This document shows positions 14,516 through 23,108 of a stretch of 64,000 bases of DNA, one piece after another. This stretch comes from Bacteroidaceae bacterium. GTDB taxonomy: Bacteria; Bacteroidota; Bacteroidia; Bacteroidales; Bacteroidaceae. Every line of letters starts with the position of its first letter. Within the stretch, counting starts at the first letter, position 1. Below the pieces are notes generated by a model, which worked only from the letters and a program-made list of their open reading frames with translations, did not search any database and was not told the DNA's origin. The DNA lies in the NCBI GenBank assembly GCA_017548075.1, contig JAFYNL010000027.1, forward strand, positions 1-64,000, read 5' to 3'. Position numbers and translations under genes: made by a program.

Positions 14516-16042
14516 ATGTTTATTAAAGTTCTCCTGACCATCATTTTTCTGGTTGTGATGGTAGGTGTGGGAATCTATTCCCGCAAGCAAGCCAGAAGTG
14601 TAGAGGGTTTTGTTCTTGGTGGAAGAGCCGTAGGTCCGTGGCTTACTGCTTTTGCTTTTGGAACGAGCTATTTCTCTGCAGTCGTTTTCGTAGGTTATGC
14701 AGGTCAGTTTGGCTGGAAGTATGGCCTCTCGAGCGCTTGGATTGGTATTGGTAATGCCGTTATCGGTTCGCTTTTGGCGTGGATTCTTTTGGGAAGACGC
14801 ACCAAGCTGATGACGCAACATATTGAGAGCCGCACAATGCCCGATTTCTTTGGCACTCGCTTTGGTGACCAAGGTTTACGAGTTGTGGCTTCCGTCATTG
14901 CTTTTGTGTTCCTGATTCCTTATACGGCAGGCGTTTATAGTGGAATTTCCCGCCTCTTTGAGATGGGTTTCGAGATTCCTTACGAATATTGCGTCATCAT
15001 TATGTCTATCCTGACTGCCGTTTATGTGATTATAGGCGGTTATAAGGCAACGGCAATGAACGACTTCATTCAGGGCATCATCATGCTTTTCGGTATTGTA
15101 GCCGTGATTATAGCTGTGCTGAATGCTCAGGGCGGATTGGTAAATGCCGTCAACGAGTTGGCGAAACTTCCTTCCGATTCCGATCCTTCTGTGAACGGAG
15201 GTTTTGCCTCGTGGTTTGGTCCCGATCCTTGGGGATTGCTGGGCGTCGTCATCCTGACTTCCCTCGGCACAATGGGACTTCCGCAAATGGTGGGCAAATT
15301 CTACTCTATTACCGACGAGAGCGCCATTAAGCGCGGCACAATCATCTCTACCATCTTTGCTTTCATCGTGGCTGGAGGTTGCTATTTCCTTGGAGGTTTT
15401 GGTCGCCTTTACGAGCCCGTCATCAACGAAGCGACAGGCAAGATTGCTTTCGACTCCATTGTCCCTGCAATGCTCGTCACTTTGCCAAACATCCTCATTG
15501 CGCTTGTAGTTTTGTTGGTACTTTCCGCATCAATGTCAACCCTTGCTTCTTTGGTGCTGACTTCAAGTTCAACCATGACGCTCGACCTCATCTATCGCGA
15601 CAAGAAATCCTTGCCTGGCGAGGTTGAAGAGGGTAGTATCGACGACGTTGTGGCCGAAAAGATTGAGCGCAGAAAGGTCGTTATCATGCGAGTTCTGATT
15701 GTGTTCTTCATCGTCATCTCGCTCCTGATAGCCCTCAATCCGCCCACCTTCATTGCTCAGCTCATGGGCATTTCGTGGGGCGCTTTGGCCGGAGCTTTCC
15801 TTGCTCCCTTCATGCTCGGTCTTTATTGGAGAGGCGTTACCCCCGCATCCGTTTGGGCTTGCTTTGTTTGGGGCGTAGGCTTGACCGTCATCAATATGCT
15901 GGCAGGCAACCCCATCAATCCAATTAACTGCGGAGCCATCGCTATGCTGGGCGGCTTCCCGGTTGTTTGGCTGGTAAGTCTCTTCACGAAGAAGATGCCC
16001 AGAACCGAAGTAGAACATATGTTTGAATGTTATAAGAAATAA
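14516..16042 (+). CDS. Sodium:solute symporter (SSS family)
   Basis: A 508-residue polytopic membrane protein with about 13 hydrophobic segments. Family features include VEGFVLGGRAVGPWLTAFAF near the N-terminus, GYKATAMNDFIQG in the middle and the SASMSTLASLVLTSSSTM segment. Such proteins use a sodium gradient to import amino acids, carboxylates or sugars. It sits between a porin and two phenylacetate-CoA-ligase-type genes, the first of which starts 4 bp later, so uptake of an aromatic or other organic acid is a reasonable inference. Confidence 0.88.
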   Translation: MFIKVLLTIIFLVVMVGVGIYSRKQARSVEGFVLGGRAVGPWLTAFAFGTSYFSAVVFVGYAGQFGWKYGLSSAWIGIGNAVIGSLLAWILLGRRTKLMTQHIESRTMPDFFGTRFGDQGLRVVASVIAFVFLIPYTAGVYSGISRLFEMGFEIPYEYCVIIMSILTAVYVIIGGYKATAMNDFIQGIIMLFGIVAVIIAVLNAQGGLVNAVNELAKLPSDSDPSVNGGFASWFGPDPWGLLGVVILTSLGTMGLPQMVGKFYSITDESAIKRGTIISTIFAFIVAGGCYFLGGFGRLYEPVINEATGKIAFDSIVPAMLVTLPNILIALVVLLVLSASMSTLASLVLTSSSTMTLDLIYRDKKSLPGEVEEGSIDDVVAEKIERRKVVIMRVLIVFFIVISLLIALNPPTFIAQLMGISWGALAGAFLAPFMLGLYWRGVTPASVWACFVWGVGLTVINMLAGNPINPINCGAIAMLGGFPVVWLVSLFTKKMPRTEVEHMFECYKK

Positions 16043-16046
16043 GAAT

Positions 16047-17354
16047 ATGATTTGGAATCCCAATAAAGAATGCATGAGTCGCGACGAAATGAGTGCCTTG
16101 CAAGGCAAGCGACTCCATAAGATTGTTGAATACGTTTATCATAATGTCCCTTTCTACCGCAATAAACTGCAGGAAATGGACATTCGTCCCGATGACATTC
16201 AGACCATCGAGGACATCAAGAAACTGCCTTTCACCACAAAGAAAGACCTTCGCGACAACTATCCTTTCGGCCTTCAGGCTGCCCCGCAGAGCGAGATTAT
16301 CCGCGTTCATGCAAGTAGCGGCACTACGGGCAATCCCACGATTGTGGGCTATACCCGCAAGGATATTGGAGTTTGGAGCGAGTGTATGGCGCGTTGCTTG
16401 ACCGCTTACGGCATTACCCGCGACGATATTTTCTCTGTGGCTTACGGCTACGGACTCTTTACAGGCGGTTTGGGCGCTCATTATGGCGTAGAGCATTTGG
16501 GTGCCAGCGTTATTCCTGCCGGAACGGGCAATACGGAAAAGCATCTCAAACTCATTCGCGACTTGGGCATTACCGGCATTGCCTGTACGCCCTCTTATGC
16601 CTTGTATTTGGCCGAGACGATGGACAAGCTGGGCATCAAGAAAGAAGAGCTGAAACTGCGTTCCGGAGCCTTTGGCGCCGAGCCTTGGACCGAGAATATG
16701 CGCAAAGAGATTGAAGACCGCTTGGGCCTGAAGGGTTACAACCTCTATGGCCTTTCCGAGATTATGGGCCCTTGTGTGAGCTACGAATGCCAAGAGCAGA
16801 ACGGTTCTCACATCTGCGAAGACCATTTCTATCCCGAAATCATCAATCCTGTGACTTTGGAGTCTATGCCGAACGGCCAGTCGGGCGAGCTTGTCTTCAC
16901 CACTCTTACCAAGGAAGGTATGCCTCTGCTTCGCTACCGTACTCGCGACCTCTGTTCGCTGATGACGGGCCAATGCAATTGCGGTCGTACAAGCATTCGT
17001 ATGAGCCGCATAGAAGGCCGTAGCGACGATATGCTCATCATTCGCGGTATTAACGTCTTCCCCTCTCAGGTGGAAAGCGTCGTGCTCTCCATGCCCGAAT
17101 TTGCGCCTCGCTATCTGCTTGTTGTGGATCGCGTCAACAACCTCGACACCCTTCAAGTTCAGGTCGAGCTTCGCCAGGAATACTTCACTGCCACCTTCGA
17201 TACGCCGGCCGCCATCGACGAACTGGAGAGGAAACTGGCCGCCAAGCTCAAGAGCGTGCTCAGCATCTCGGCTAAGGTTCAGCTCAAGGCACCCAACACC
17301 ATCGAGCGCAGCCAGGGCAAGAGCGCACACATCATAGACAAGAGAAAACTCTAA
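16047..17354 (+). CDS. paaK: Phenylacetate-CoA ligase family protein, copy 1
   Basis: A 435-residue adenylate-forming enzyme. The AMP/ATP loop SSGTTGNPT, the LYGLSEIMGP motif and the C-terminal RSDDMLIIRGINVFPSQVE hinge are diagnostic of the PaaK family, which couples arylacetates to CoA. Cysteines CSLMTGQCNCGR may form the metal site often seen in this family. The start at 16047 is chosen because an upstream in-frame TTG would overlap the symporter. Together with copy 2 and the ACT protein it forms a group often associated in Bacteroidales with indolepyruvate/arylpyruvate oxidation, although ior genes are not present here. Confidence 0.88.
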   Translation: MIWNPNKECMSRDEMSALQGKRLHKIVEYVYHNVPFYRNKLQEMDIRPDDIQTIEDIKKLPFTTKKDLRDNYPFGLQAAPQSEIIRVHASSGTTGNPTIVGYTRKDIGVWSECMARCLTAYGITRDDIFSVAYGYGLFTGGLGAHYGVEHLGASVIPAGTGNTEKHLKLIRDLGITGIACTPSYALYLAETMDKLGIKKEELKLRSGAFGAEPWTENMRKEIEDRLGLKGYNLYGLSEIMGPCVSYECQEQNGSHICEDHFYPEIINPVTLESMPNGQSGELVFTTLTKEGMPLLRYRTRDLCSLMTGQCNCGRTSIRMSRIEGRSDDMLIIRGINVFPSQVESVVLSMPEFAPRYLLVVDRVNNLDTLQVQVELRQEYFTATFDTPAAIDELERKLAAKLKSVLSISAKVQLKAPNTIERSQGKSAHIIDKRKL

Positions 17355-17355
17355 C

Positions 17356-17392
17356 GGACAACAGACAACATACAACAGACAACGGACAACAG
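17356..17392 (+). repeat. Heptamer tandem repeat RGACAAC between the paaK genes
   Basis: Five consecutive 7-bp units: GGACAAC, AGACAAC, ATACAAC, AGACAAC, GGACAAC. The same heptamer recurs at 49570-49625 and 54427-54454, both inside coding sequence. Confidence 0.85.
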
Positions 17393-17405
17393 AAATTTAA
17401 CTATA

Positions 17406-18713
17406 ATGAATTCACCTTATTTTAATCCGGAAATCGAAACCATGTCGAGGGAGCAGCTCGAAGCGCTCCAACTCGAACGATTGCAGAAGACGGTCCGCCA
17501 CTGCATGAACAATGAGTTCTATCGCAAGAAATTTGCGGAGGCAGGCATTGCGCCCGACGGCATCAAGTCGCTGGCCGATGTGCGCAAACTGCCCTTCACA
17601 ACCAAGCAGGACTTGCGCGAGACCTATCCTTTCGGACTCTCTTGCGTGCCTTTGAAAGATTGCGTTCGTTTGCATTCTTCCAGCGGTACTACGGGCAATC
17701 CCACGGTCATTCTGCACACCAAGAAAGACCTTGACGAATGGGCAAACCAAGTGGCTCGAAACCTTTGGATGGTAGGTCTTCGTCCCGACGATGTCTTCCA
17801 GAACTCCTCTGGTTATGGCATGTTCACGGGCGGTCTGGGCTTCCAGTACGGAGCCGAGAAACTGGGCATGCTTACTGTTCCTGCTGCTGCGGGCAATTCC
17901 CTTCGTCAGATCAAGTTCATAACCGACTTCGGCACCACAGCCATCCACGCCGTTCCCAGCTATATCACGCGTCTTTACGAAGTGATGAAGGAGCAGGGCG
18001 TCGATCCGCGTCGCGACACCAAGCTGAAAGTCCTTGCCATCGGCGCAGAGCCTCATAGCGAGGAGCAACGCAAGCGCATCGAGGACATGATGGGCGTCAA
18101 GGCCTACAACTCCTTCGGAATGAGCGAGATGTGCGGCCCTGGTGTCGGCTTCGAATGCCCCGAACAGAACGGCATGCACTTCTGGGAGGACTACTACATC
18201 GTAGAGATAGTCAATCCCGAGACGCTGGAACCCGTTCCCGACGGCGAGATAGGCGAGCTGGTGCTCACAACCCTCTGTCGCGAGGCCATGCCGCTGTTGC
18301 GCTATCGTACACGCGACCTTACCCGAGTCCTTGGGCGCACTTGTCCTTGTGGCCGCAACCATATTCGTCTGGACCGCATGAAAGGCCGCAGCGACGATAT
18401 GATGGTATTGCGTGGCGTGAACATCTTCCCCATCCAGATCGAGAAGATACTCATGCAATTCAGCGAACTTGCCAACAACTACCTCATCACGCTCACAACC
18501 GACGAGGAGAACGACAACATGACCGTGGAAGTCGAACTGGCACAGTCCACCGACGACTACGCCAAGCTGCAGGCATTGGAGAAGGAAATCCGCCGTCGTT
18601 TGAAGGACGAAATCCTGCTCACGCCCATTGTGAAGCTTGTGCCTCTCGGCGCCCTGCCTGTAAGCGAAGGCAAAGCCGTCCGCGTCGTCGACAAACGCAA
18701 AGTATACCAATAG
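17406..18713 (+). CDS. paaK: Phenylacetate-CoA ligase family protein, copy 2
   Basis: A 435-residue paralogue of the preceding gene with exactly the same length. It retains SSGTTGNPT, NSFGMSEMCGPG and RSDDMMVLRGVNIFPIQIE, plus the CPCGR cysteines. The two copies differ around the presumed acyl pocket (YGLFTGGLGAHYG versus YGMFTGGLGFQYG), so they may accept different aryl acids; this is inference. The 51-bp gap between them consists largely of the RGACAAC heptamer array. Confidence 0.88.
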   Translation: MNSPYFNPEIETMSREQLEALQLERLQKTVRHCMNNEFYRKKFAEAGIAPDGIKSLADVRKLPFTTKQDLRETYPFGLSCVPLKDCVRLHSSSGTTGNPTVILHTKKDLDEWANQVARNLWMVGLRPDDVFQNSSGYGMFTGGLGFQYGAEKLGMLTVPAAAGNSLRQIKFITDFGTTAIHAVPSYITRLYEVMKEQGVDPRRDTKLKVLAIGAEPHSEEQRKRIEDMMGVKAYNSFGMSEMCGPGVGFECPEQNGMHFWEDYYIVEIVNPETLEPVPDGEIGELVLTTLCREAMPLLRYRTRDLTRVLGRTCPCGRNHIRLDRMKGRSDDMMVLRGVNIFPIQIEKILMQFSELANNYLITLTTDEENDNMTVEVELAQSTDDYAKLQALEKEIRRRLKDEILLTPIVKLVPLGALPVSEGKAVRVVDKRKVYQ

Positions 18714-18717
18714 GGAA

Positions 18718-18745
18718 GTGAAGAGTGAAGAATGAAGAGTGAAGA
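18718..18745. repeat. Left heptamer arm (GTGAAGA)4 of a four-helix-bundle cassette
   Basis: Four consecutive units: GTGAAGA, GTGAAGA, ATGAAGA, GTGAAGA. It is the inverse of (TCTTCAC)4 at 19170-19197. The two arms enclose one small gene, making a cassette of 480 bp. Confidence 0.9.
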
Positions 18746-18763
18746 ATAATATTGCAACTGCTC

Positions 18764-19144
18764 ATGACACAATTTAACAGAGAAAACGGTCCTTTGCACA
18801 TTAAAAGCTACGCATTTGGTGTGCGGATTGTGAAGATGTTTCTCCATTTTTCAGCGAACGACTGGAAATTGCAGACACTTTACAAACAAGTGTTGAAATC
18901 GGGAACATCAATCTCTGCCAATGTTCACGAGTCGGAATTTGCTCAAAGTCCTTCAGACTTCGCTTCAAAACTTCATATTGCCCTAAAAGAGGCTAATGAG
19001 ACAATGAACTGGCTCAACTTATTGCACGATGTCTCTGTCTTGGACGACAAGGCTTTCGAAAGCATGTCTAAAGATTGCAGCGAGATAATTGCCTTACTAG
19101 TTTCATCAATTAAAACAATAAAAAATAATATTAATACCGAGTGA
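18764..19144 (+). CDS. Four-helix-bundle protein (23S rRNA intervening-sequence protein-like)
   Basis: A 126-residue all-helical protein. IKSYAFGVRIVKMFLHF, then LYKQVLKSGTSISANVHES, then a FASKLHIALKEANETMNWL helix, fits the S23/IVP family first seen in intervening sequences of 23S rRNA genes. Function is unknown. I start it at ATG 18764 rather than 18752 because MTQFN matches the family start better. The gene is bounded by inverted heptamer arms (18718-18745 and 19170-19197) and interrupts an otherwise metabolic operon, which suggests it arrived as a discrete unit. Confidence 0.8.
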   Translation: MTQFNRENGPLHIKSYAFGVRIVKMFLHFSANDWKLQTLYKQVLKSGTSISANVHESEFAQSPSDFASKLHIALKEANETMNWLNLLHDVSVLDDKAFESMSKDCSEIIALLVSSIKTIKNNINTE

Positions 19145-19169
19145 ACCGCGAAGAATTTCATTACCCAAT

Positions 19170-19197
19170 TCTTCACTCTTCACTCTTCACTCTTAAC
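19170..19197. repeat. Right heptamer arm (TCTTCAC)4 of the cassette
   Basis: TCTTCAC three times and then TCTTAAC, the reverse complement of the array at 18718-18745. No target-site duplication is evident outside the arms. Confidence 0.9.
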
Positions 19198-19207
19198 TTA
19201 AATAGTT

Positions 19208-19636
19208 ATGACAATACATCAATTATCCATCTTCATTGAGAACCGCTCAGGTACACTCGTTAAGGTTCTCGAAGCCCTGAAGGAAGCAAACATTCAGATT
19301 ATTGCCTCCACCATTGCCGATACGGCCGAGTACGGAATCCTTCGCATCGTTTGTGCAGAGCCCCAGCGCGCTTGCGACGAACTGAAGAAAGCCGGCATTG
19401 CCGTTGCCATTTCCGATGTTTTCGCACTGCAGCTCGACAACAAACCAGGTTGCGCAGCCGATGTCATCGAGCTTTTCAGCAAAGCAGGCATCAGCATCAC
19501 CTACATCTACACCTTCCTCTATGCAGGAAAGGGCATCTTGGTGTTCCGTACCGACAATACCGAGCTGGCTCGCAAGACCATTTCCGAGAACAATCTCCCC
19601 TTCATTTCGGAAGAAGCCCTCGCCCAACAGGCATAA
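19208..19636 (+). CDS. Tandem ACT-domain protein
   Basis: A 142-residue protein made of two ACT domains: IHQLSIFIENRSGTLVKVLE (first ~65 residues) and then QLDNKPGCAADVIELFSKAG (about 72-140). ACT domains bind amino acids and regulate enzymes or transporters. Stand-alone ACT proteins next to PaaK-type ligases are common in anaerobes that oxidise aromatic amino acids, so sensing an aromatic amino acid is a fair inference. It is the last gene before the terminator at 19661. Confidence 0.8.
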   Translation: MTIHQLSIFIENRSGTLVKVLEALKEANIQIIASTIADTAEYGILRIVCAEPQRACDELKKAGIAVAISDVFALQLDNKPGCAADVIELFSKAGISITYIYTFLYAGKGILVFRTDNTELARKTISENNLPFISEEALAQQA

Positions 19637-19660
19637 CGGGAAATTCTCAGAAAACAAACA

Positions 19661-19690
19661 AAAAAGGGTGGAGTAATTTCCACCCTTTTT
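19661..19690 (+). terminator. Rho-independent terminator
   Basis: AAAAAGGGTGGA (19661-19672) pairs with TCCACCCTTTTT (19679-19690), giving a 12-bp perfect stem ending in a T-run. It ends the porin-symporter-paaK-ACT unit and could work in both directions. Confidence 0.9.
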
Positions 19691-19751
19691 CTGTTGAAAT
19701 ACCCCGATTTCAGCAGTCGAAATGCCATTTTAGGCAGTCAAAACACCAAAT

Positions 19752-19839
19752 TAACGTAGGTTAATTGCAAACTTAACGTGTTATGTTGGCGATTTTAACG
19801 TGTTACGATAGCAATCATAACGTGTTACGTTTGGATTTT
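19752..19839. repeat. 22-bp phased dyad repeat, locus A (4 units)
   Basis: TAACGTGTTA-type 10-mers begin at 19752 (degenerate), 19774, 19796 and 19818, exactly 22 bp apart. The 12-bp spacers resemble AGTTTGCAAACT, itself a palindrome. The locus lies 62 bp after the terminator. The same family is at 28705, 41587, 50904 and 61169. Confidence 0.85.
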
Positions 19840-19918
19840 ACCTTGCATTTGCTGGATTTTCTTTCTTGCAGAGGCGGAATTTTTGTCCGATTTTGCCTTG
19901 ATTTTTGAGCGCGAAAAC

Positions 19919-19945
19919 TGCAAAAATCGCCCATTTCATCGAGAA
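19919..19945. repeat. 27-bp interspersed repeat, copy 1
   Basis: Bases 19919-19945 (starting TGCAAAAATCGCCC, ending ATCGAGAA) are identical to 50984-51010. Both copies lie just downstream of a 22-bp repeat array. Otherwise the 19840-20169 stretch is AT-rich and shows no gene. Confidence 0.8.
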
Positions 19946-20169
19946 ATTTGGCATTTTGCAGAGATGTCATTTTGCTGGTCGACAGAAGTTATTCAACATT
20001 TCAACAAATTAAACACGCGAAAAATTGGCAAGAGGTTCTGCTTATATTTATAATTTAAGGAAACAATTACTTATTTATATAAATATATATAGTCGCCGCT
20101 TTTCTCTCGAAAACCGTTGTTTAAGTTGTTTAATGTGTTGAAAAAACACTAAAAATACTTGCTGAAAAA

Positions 20170-20201
20170 TTTGGAAGTTTCGAAAAATTGTTGTAACTTT
20201 G
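20170..20201 (+). promoter_or_regulatory. Promoter of the BspA-like gene
   Basis: TTTG at 20170-20173, a 20-bp spacer, and TAACTTTG at 20194-20201. The predicted start is about 27 nt before the chosen ATG. Confidence 0.75.
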
Positions 20202-20232
20202 TAGCCAGAAAGGAAACCTAAAAATGCAAATC

Positions 20233-21294
20233 ATGAAAAAGATAATTCTACTCTCCCTACTGCTTCTTGTGCAATTCGGTCTCTATGCTCAGGAACTGAC
20301 AGTCTCTGATGTTCAAAACAGCGACTGCTTGGGCAGCACACGGGCTGAAGTTAAAGAGACGATTATCCTGACAAAAGAAGGTAATAGTCTGTTGGTACAA
20401 CTGTTTAATTATGAAGCCAACTGCGCAGCATATAAATTTAATATTACTCCCGTTGTAAGTAGAGGCAGTAACAGCGAACCCTATTCTGTGTCAATTCGAA
20501 TTGATTACCAAGGTGATGATGCTGATTGTATCTGCCCATACAATATCTCGTTCACCCTCCATGGCTTGGAAACCAACAGTTTCTTCTTTTCGTGCTGTTG
20601 GTACCAGGGACAAATCAACTTGACAGAAGGTGAGCCATTGGTGCTGGGGGATATTGATGGGATTATTATGGAAGAGATTAGCATTGATGGTTTTGATTAC
20701 ACTTTAGAAAGGATAACGAATACCGCCAGATTAGTATCAGGACCATATGGAAAGGCAGAGGGAAAGTTGAACATCCCATCGCAATTAACTTATAACGGTC
20801 AGAAATACAGCGTAACCAGCATTGGTGAATATGCTTTTGCGTTTCGCGAGAATACGCCGTCCATCACTATCCCCAACAGCGTGACAAGCATTAAAAGAGG
20901 TGCCTTCTATCATTGCGAAGGTCTAACTTCTATTGTCATAGGTAGTGGTGTAACAAGTATCGGCGAATATGCCTTTAATTACTGTTTAGGATTGGCAGAT
21001 GTCTATTGCTATGCGGACAGTGTCCCCAAAACTGCAAACGACAGGGTGTTTTACAACTCTCCAATAGCCTCTGCCACGCTTCATGTTCCAGCTGCTTCAA
21101 TAGAAGCATATAGAACTACTTCACCTTGGAGCGATTTTGGAACAATTGTTGCACTTAAAGCTGACGATCCTACAGGAATAGCAAATGTCGAGAATGCAAA
21201 GAGCGTTAGCATCTTTGACCTCGAAGGCCGAAAGGTCGCTAATCCGCGAAAGGGACTCTACATCAAGAACGGAAAAAAGGTCTTGATTGAATGA
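20233..21294 (+). CDS. Secreted BspA-like leucine-rich-repeat protein with C-terminal tail
   Basis: A 353-residue exported protein. The signal peptide is MKKIILLSLLLLVQFGLYAQ; an upstream ATG at 20224 adds three residues. After a non-repeat N-terminal region come BspA-type repeats (SITIPNSVTSIKRGAFYHCE, then TSIVIGSGVTSIGEYAFNYC). BspA repeats mediate adhesion in oral and gut bacteria. The end, VSIFDLEGRKV followed by KGLYIKNGKKVLIE, matches the tail of three other secreted proteins in this window and resembles a shortened type IX secretion sorting domain. That sorting role is inference. Confidence 0.82.
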   Translation: MKKIILLSLLLLVQFGLYAQELTVSDVQNSDCLGSTRAEVKETIILTKEGNSLLVQLFNYEANCAAYKFNITPVVSRGSNSEPYSVSIRIDYQGDDADCICPYNISFTLHGLETNSFFFSCCWYQGQINLTEGEPLVLGDIDGIIMEEISIDGFDYTLERITNTARLVSGPYGKAEGKLNIPSQLTYNGQKYSVTSIGEYAFAFRENTPSITIPNSVTSIKRGAFYHCEGLTSIVIGSGVTSIGEYAFNYCLGLADVYCYADSVPKTANDRVFYNSPIASATLHVPAASIEAYRTTSPWSDFGTIVALKADDPTGIANVENAKSVSIFDLEGRKVANPRKGLYIKNGKKVLIE

Positions 21295-21308
21295 GGGCAG
21301 GCCCGATG

Positions 21309-22436
21309 CTATAGTTCTCTGGTTCGGAGGCGAATGATGGCCAGGAGCAATGCCAGATAAATGAGAACGACTGCTGCAAGGCTGGGGTGAATGTCGTTCA
21401 GGGTGTTGCCCGGAATGTTCCCCGTCCAATCGATAAAGCTCTGCTGAAAGGCTTCTACGCCGTTCAAAACCCGTCCAAACGGAGCAATGGGGAATGCCAT
21501 TACCAAGAGGGTGAGGTAGATGATGAGGGTTGTGGCCGGTATCAGTACGAGGCTCAAAAGGGGCGAGAGCAGGGGCAATCGGTGGAAATAATAGCAGACG
21601 AGTGGCATCGTTCCCAAAGTGGCGACAAACGATACTGCCAACAGCCTCACTGCCCAAGGCAGTCTGTAAAACCTGTCGCGAATAGGTCCCCAAAGTGCCA
21701 GAATGAAGAAAACGGCCGAGAAGGAGAGCTGAAAGCTGACGCTCAGCAGGTCGGATGGCGCTATCAGCAGTATGATGATGGCACTCAAAGCGAGTGGATG
21801 CAATAGGTCGGTGTTGTACCCCATCAAAGAGATGATGGTAAAGACGGAGAGCATGATGGCGGCTCTCACCAGCGAAACAGGCATTCCCGCTATCAAGGCG
21901 TAACCCCACAGACAAAGCAAAATGATGGGCAAGGCGAACCATCGACTTCGAGTGAACCGCACCCAACTGATGAATACGAAGTAGAGAAAGCCGTAGATAA
22001 TGCCCAGATGCATGCCGCTCAAAGCCAGGAGATGAGCCGCTCCCACCTTTCTGTAGGCTTCTTTCGTCTCATATTGCAAACCGCTCTTTTCGCCTATGGT
22101 CAGGGCGGAAGTGAGGGCAAGTGTGCTCGGAGAAAGTCCTGCCTTTTGAAGTCGTGAAACAAGGGTGGTTTGAATCTGCTTAGCCTCTTGCCTGATGCTG
22201 CTTTGCCAAGCCGGTTCTTCGTTTACGGGAGCAATTGAGGCCCTGCTGCAGCCCAATAGAAACCAGACAAGAAGCGTCAGGACATCGTGCCAATGACGGG
22301 AATTGCGAAGCAGGGTGCACAATATGACCAGAGCGGCCAATAAGGGCAGATAATAGGGTAGAGGAAAGTAGAGTGCGACGGCAATGCCTGCTGCCAGAAA
22401 GGCAGCGCACCATAGCATGGGGTGCTGGACTATCAT
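21309..22436 (-). CDS. ComEC/Rec2-family membrane protein, short form
   Basis: A 375-residue polytopic protein. The conserved ComEC core HLLALSGMHLGIIYG is followed by PVSLVRAAIM and a series of membrane helices. Full ComEC proteins run to about 700 residues with an OB-fold at the N-terminus and a metallo-beta-lactamase-like domain at the C-terminus. This one has only the membrane competence domain and ends soon after it. It may be a reduced DNA-uptake channel. It is convergent with the BspA-like gene (14 bp apart), and it begins 21 bp after rpe in the same direction. Confidence 0.82.
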   Translation of the reverse strand: MIVQHPMLWCAAFLAAGIAVALYFPLPYYLPLLAALVILCTLLRNSRHWHDVLTLLVWFLLGCSRASIAPVNEEPAWQSSIRQEAKQIQTTLVSRLQKAGLSPSTLALTSALTIGEKSGLQYETKEAYRKVGAAHLLALSGMHLGIIYGFLYFVFISWVRFTRSRWFALPIILLCLWGYALIAGMPVSLVRAAIMLSVFTIISLMGYNTDLLHPLALSAIIILLIAPSDLLSVSFQLSFSAVFFILALWGPIRDRFYRLPWAVRLLAVSFVATLGTMPLVCYYFHRLPLLSPLLSLVLIPATTLIIYLTLLVMAFPIAPFGRVLNGVEAFQQSFIDWTGNIPGNTLNDIHPSLAAVVLIYLALLLAIIRLRTREL

Positions 22437-22457
22437 AATATACGGAAGAGTCCTCTA

Positions 22458-23108
22458 TCAAAGGGCTGAGAGGGCTTCGCAGGCTTTGGCGGGATCGGGG
22501 GCTCGGAAAATGTAGTTGCCTGCCACTAGGACGTCAACTCCGGCTTCTTTCAGCTGCCGGCCTGTCTCCAGATTGACTCCGCCATCTACTTCAATGAGGG
22601 CTTTGCTACCGGTCCTGTCGAGCAACTGGCGCAACTCCCTGACTTTCTCCAAGGTGTGCGTGATGAACTTCTGACCGCCGAAACCGGGATTGACACTCAT
22701 CAAGAGTACCAGATCCACATCGGCTGCTATGTCCTCCAATACGCTGACGGGAGTGGCGGGATTGAGCGTGACACCAGCTTTCATGCCGGCTTCGTGAATC
22801 TGTCCGACAACGCGATGCAGGTGCGGACAAGCCTCGTAGTGAACGTTCATCAGATAGGCACCGAGATCCTTCACCTCGTTCACGAATTTCTCGGGTTGCA
22901 CTATCATGAGATGCACGTCGAGGGGCTTCTTGCAGATGCGTGCTACATGCTTCAGGACTGGGAAGCCGAAGGATATGTTCGGCACGAAAACGCCGTCCAT
23001 TACATCGATGTGGAGCCAGTCGGCACTACTCTGGTTGAACCACTTCATCTCTTCCTCGAGATTTGCGAAGTTGGCTGCGAGCAAAGATGGGGAAATCATA
23101 TCAGACAA
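22458..23108 (-). CDS. rpe: Ribulose-phosphate 3-epimerase
   Basis: A 216-residue TIM-barrel enzyme that interconverts ribulose 5-phosphate and xylulose 5-phosphate in the pentose phosphate pathway. Motifs are SPSLLAANFANLEEE, LHIDVMDGVFVPNISFG with the metal-binding His and Asp, the MSVNPGFGGQKF phosphate loop, and IEVDGGVN with the second catalytic Asp. Length and motifs are complete. It probably heads a two-gene unit with the comEC-like gene. Confidence 0.93.
   Translation of the reverse strand: MSDMISPSLLAANFANLEEEMKWFNQSSADWLHIDVMDGVFVPNISFGFPVLKHVARICKKPLDVHLMIVQPEKFVNEVKDLGAYLMNVHYEACPHLHRVVGQIHEAGMKAGVTLNPATPVSVLEDIAADVDLVLLMSVNPGFGGQKFITHTLEKVRELRQLLDRTGSKALIEVDGGVNLETGRQLKEAGVDVLVAGNYIFRAPDPAKACEALSAL

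Noticed and set aside
17412-18710. Minus-strand open frame of 432 codons
   Set aside because: Exact mirror of the second PaaK-type gene; no domain of its own.
19752-19839. CRISPR array
   Set aside because: Repeat spacing is 22 bp in total and the spacers are themselves conserved and palindromic, so there are no unique spacers; no cas genes nearby.
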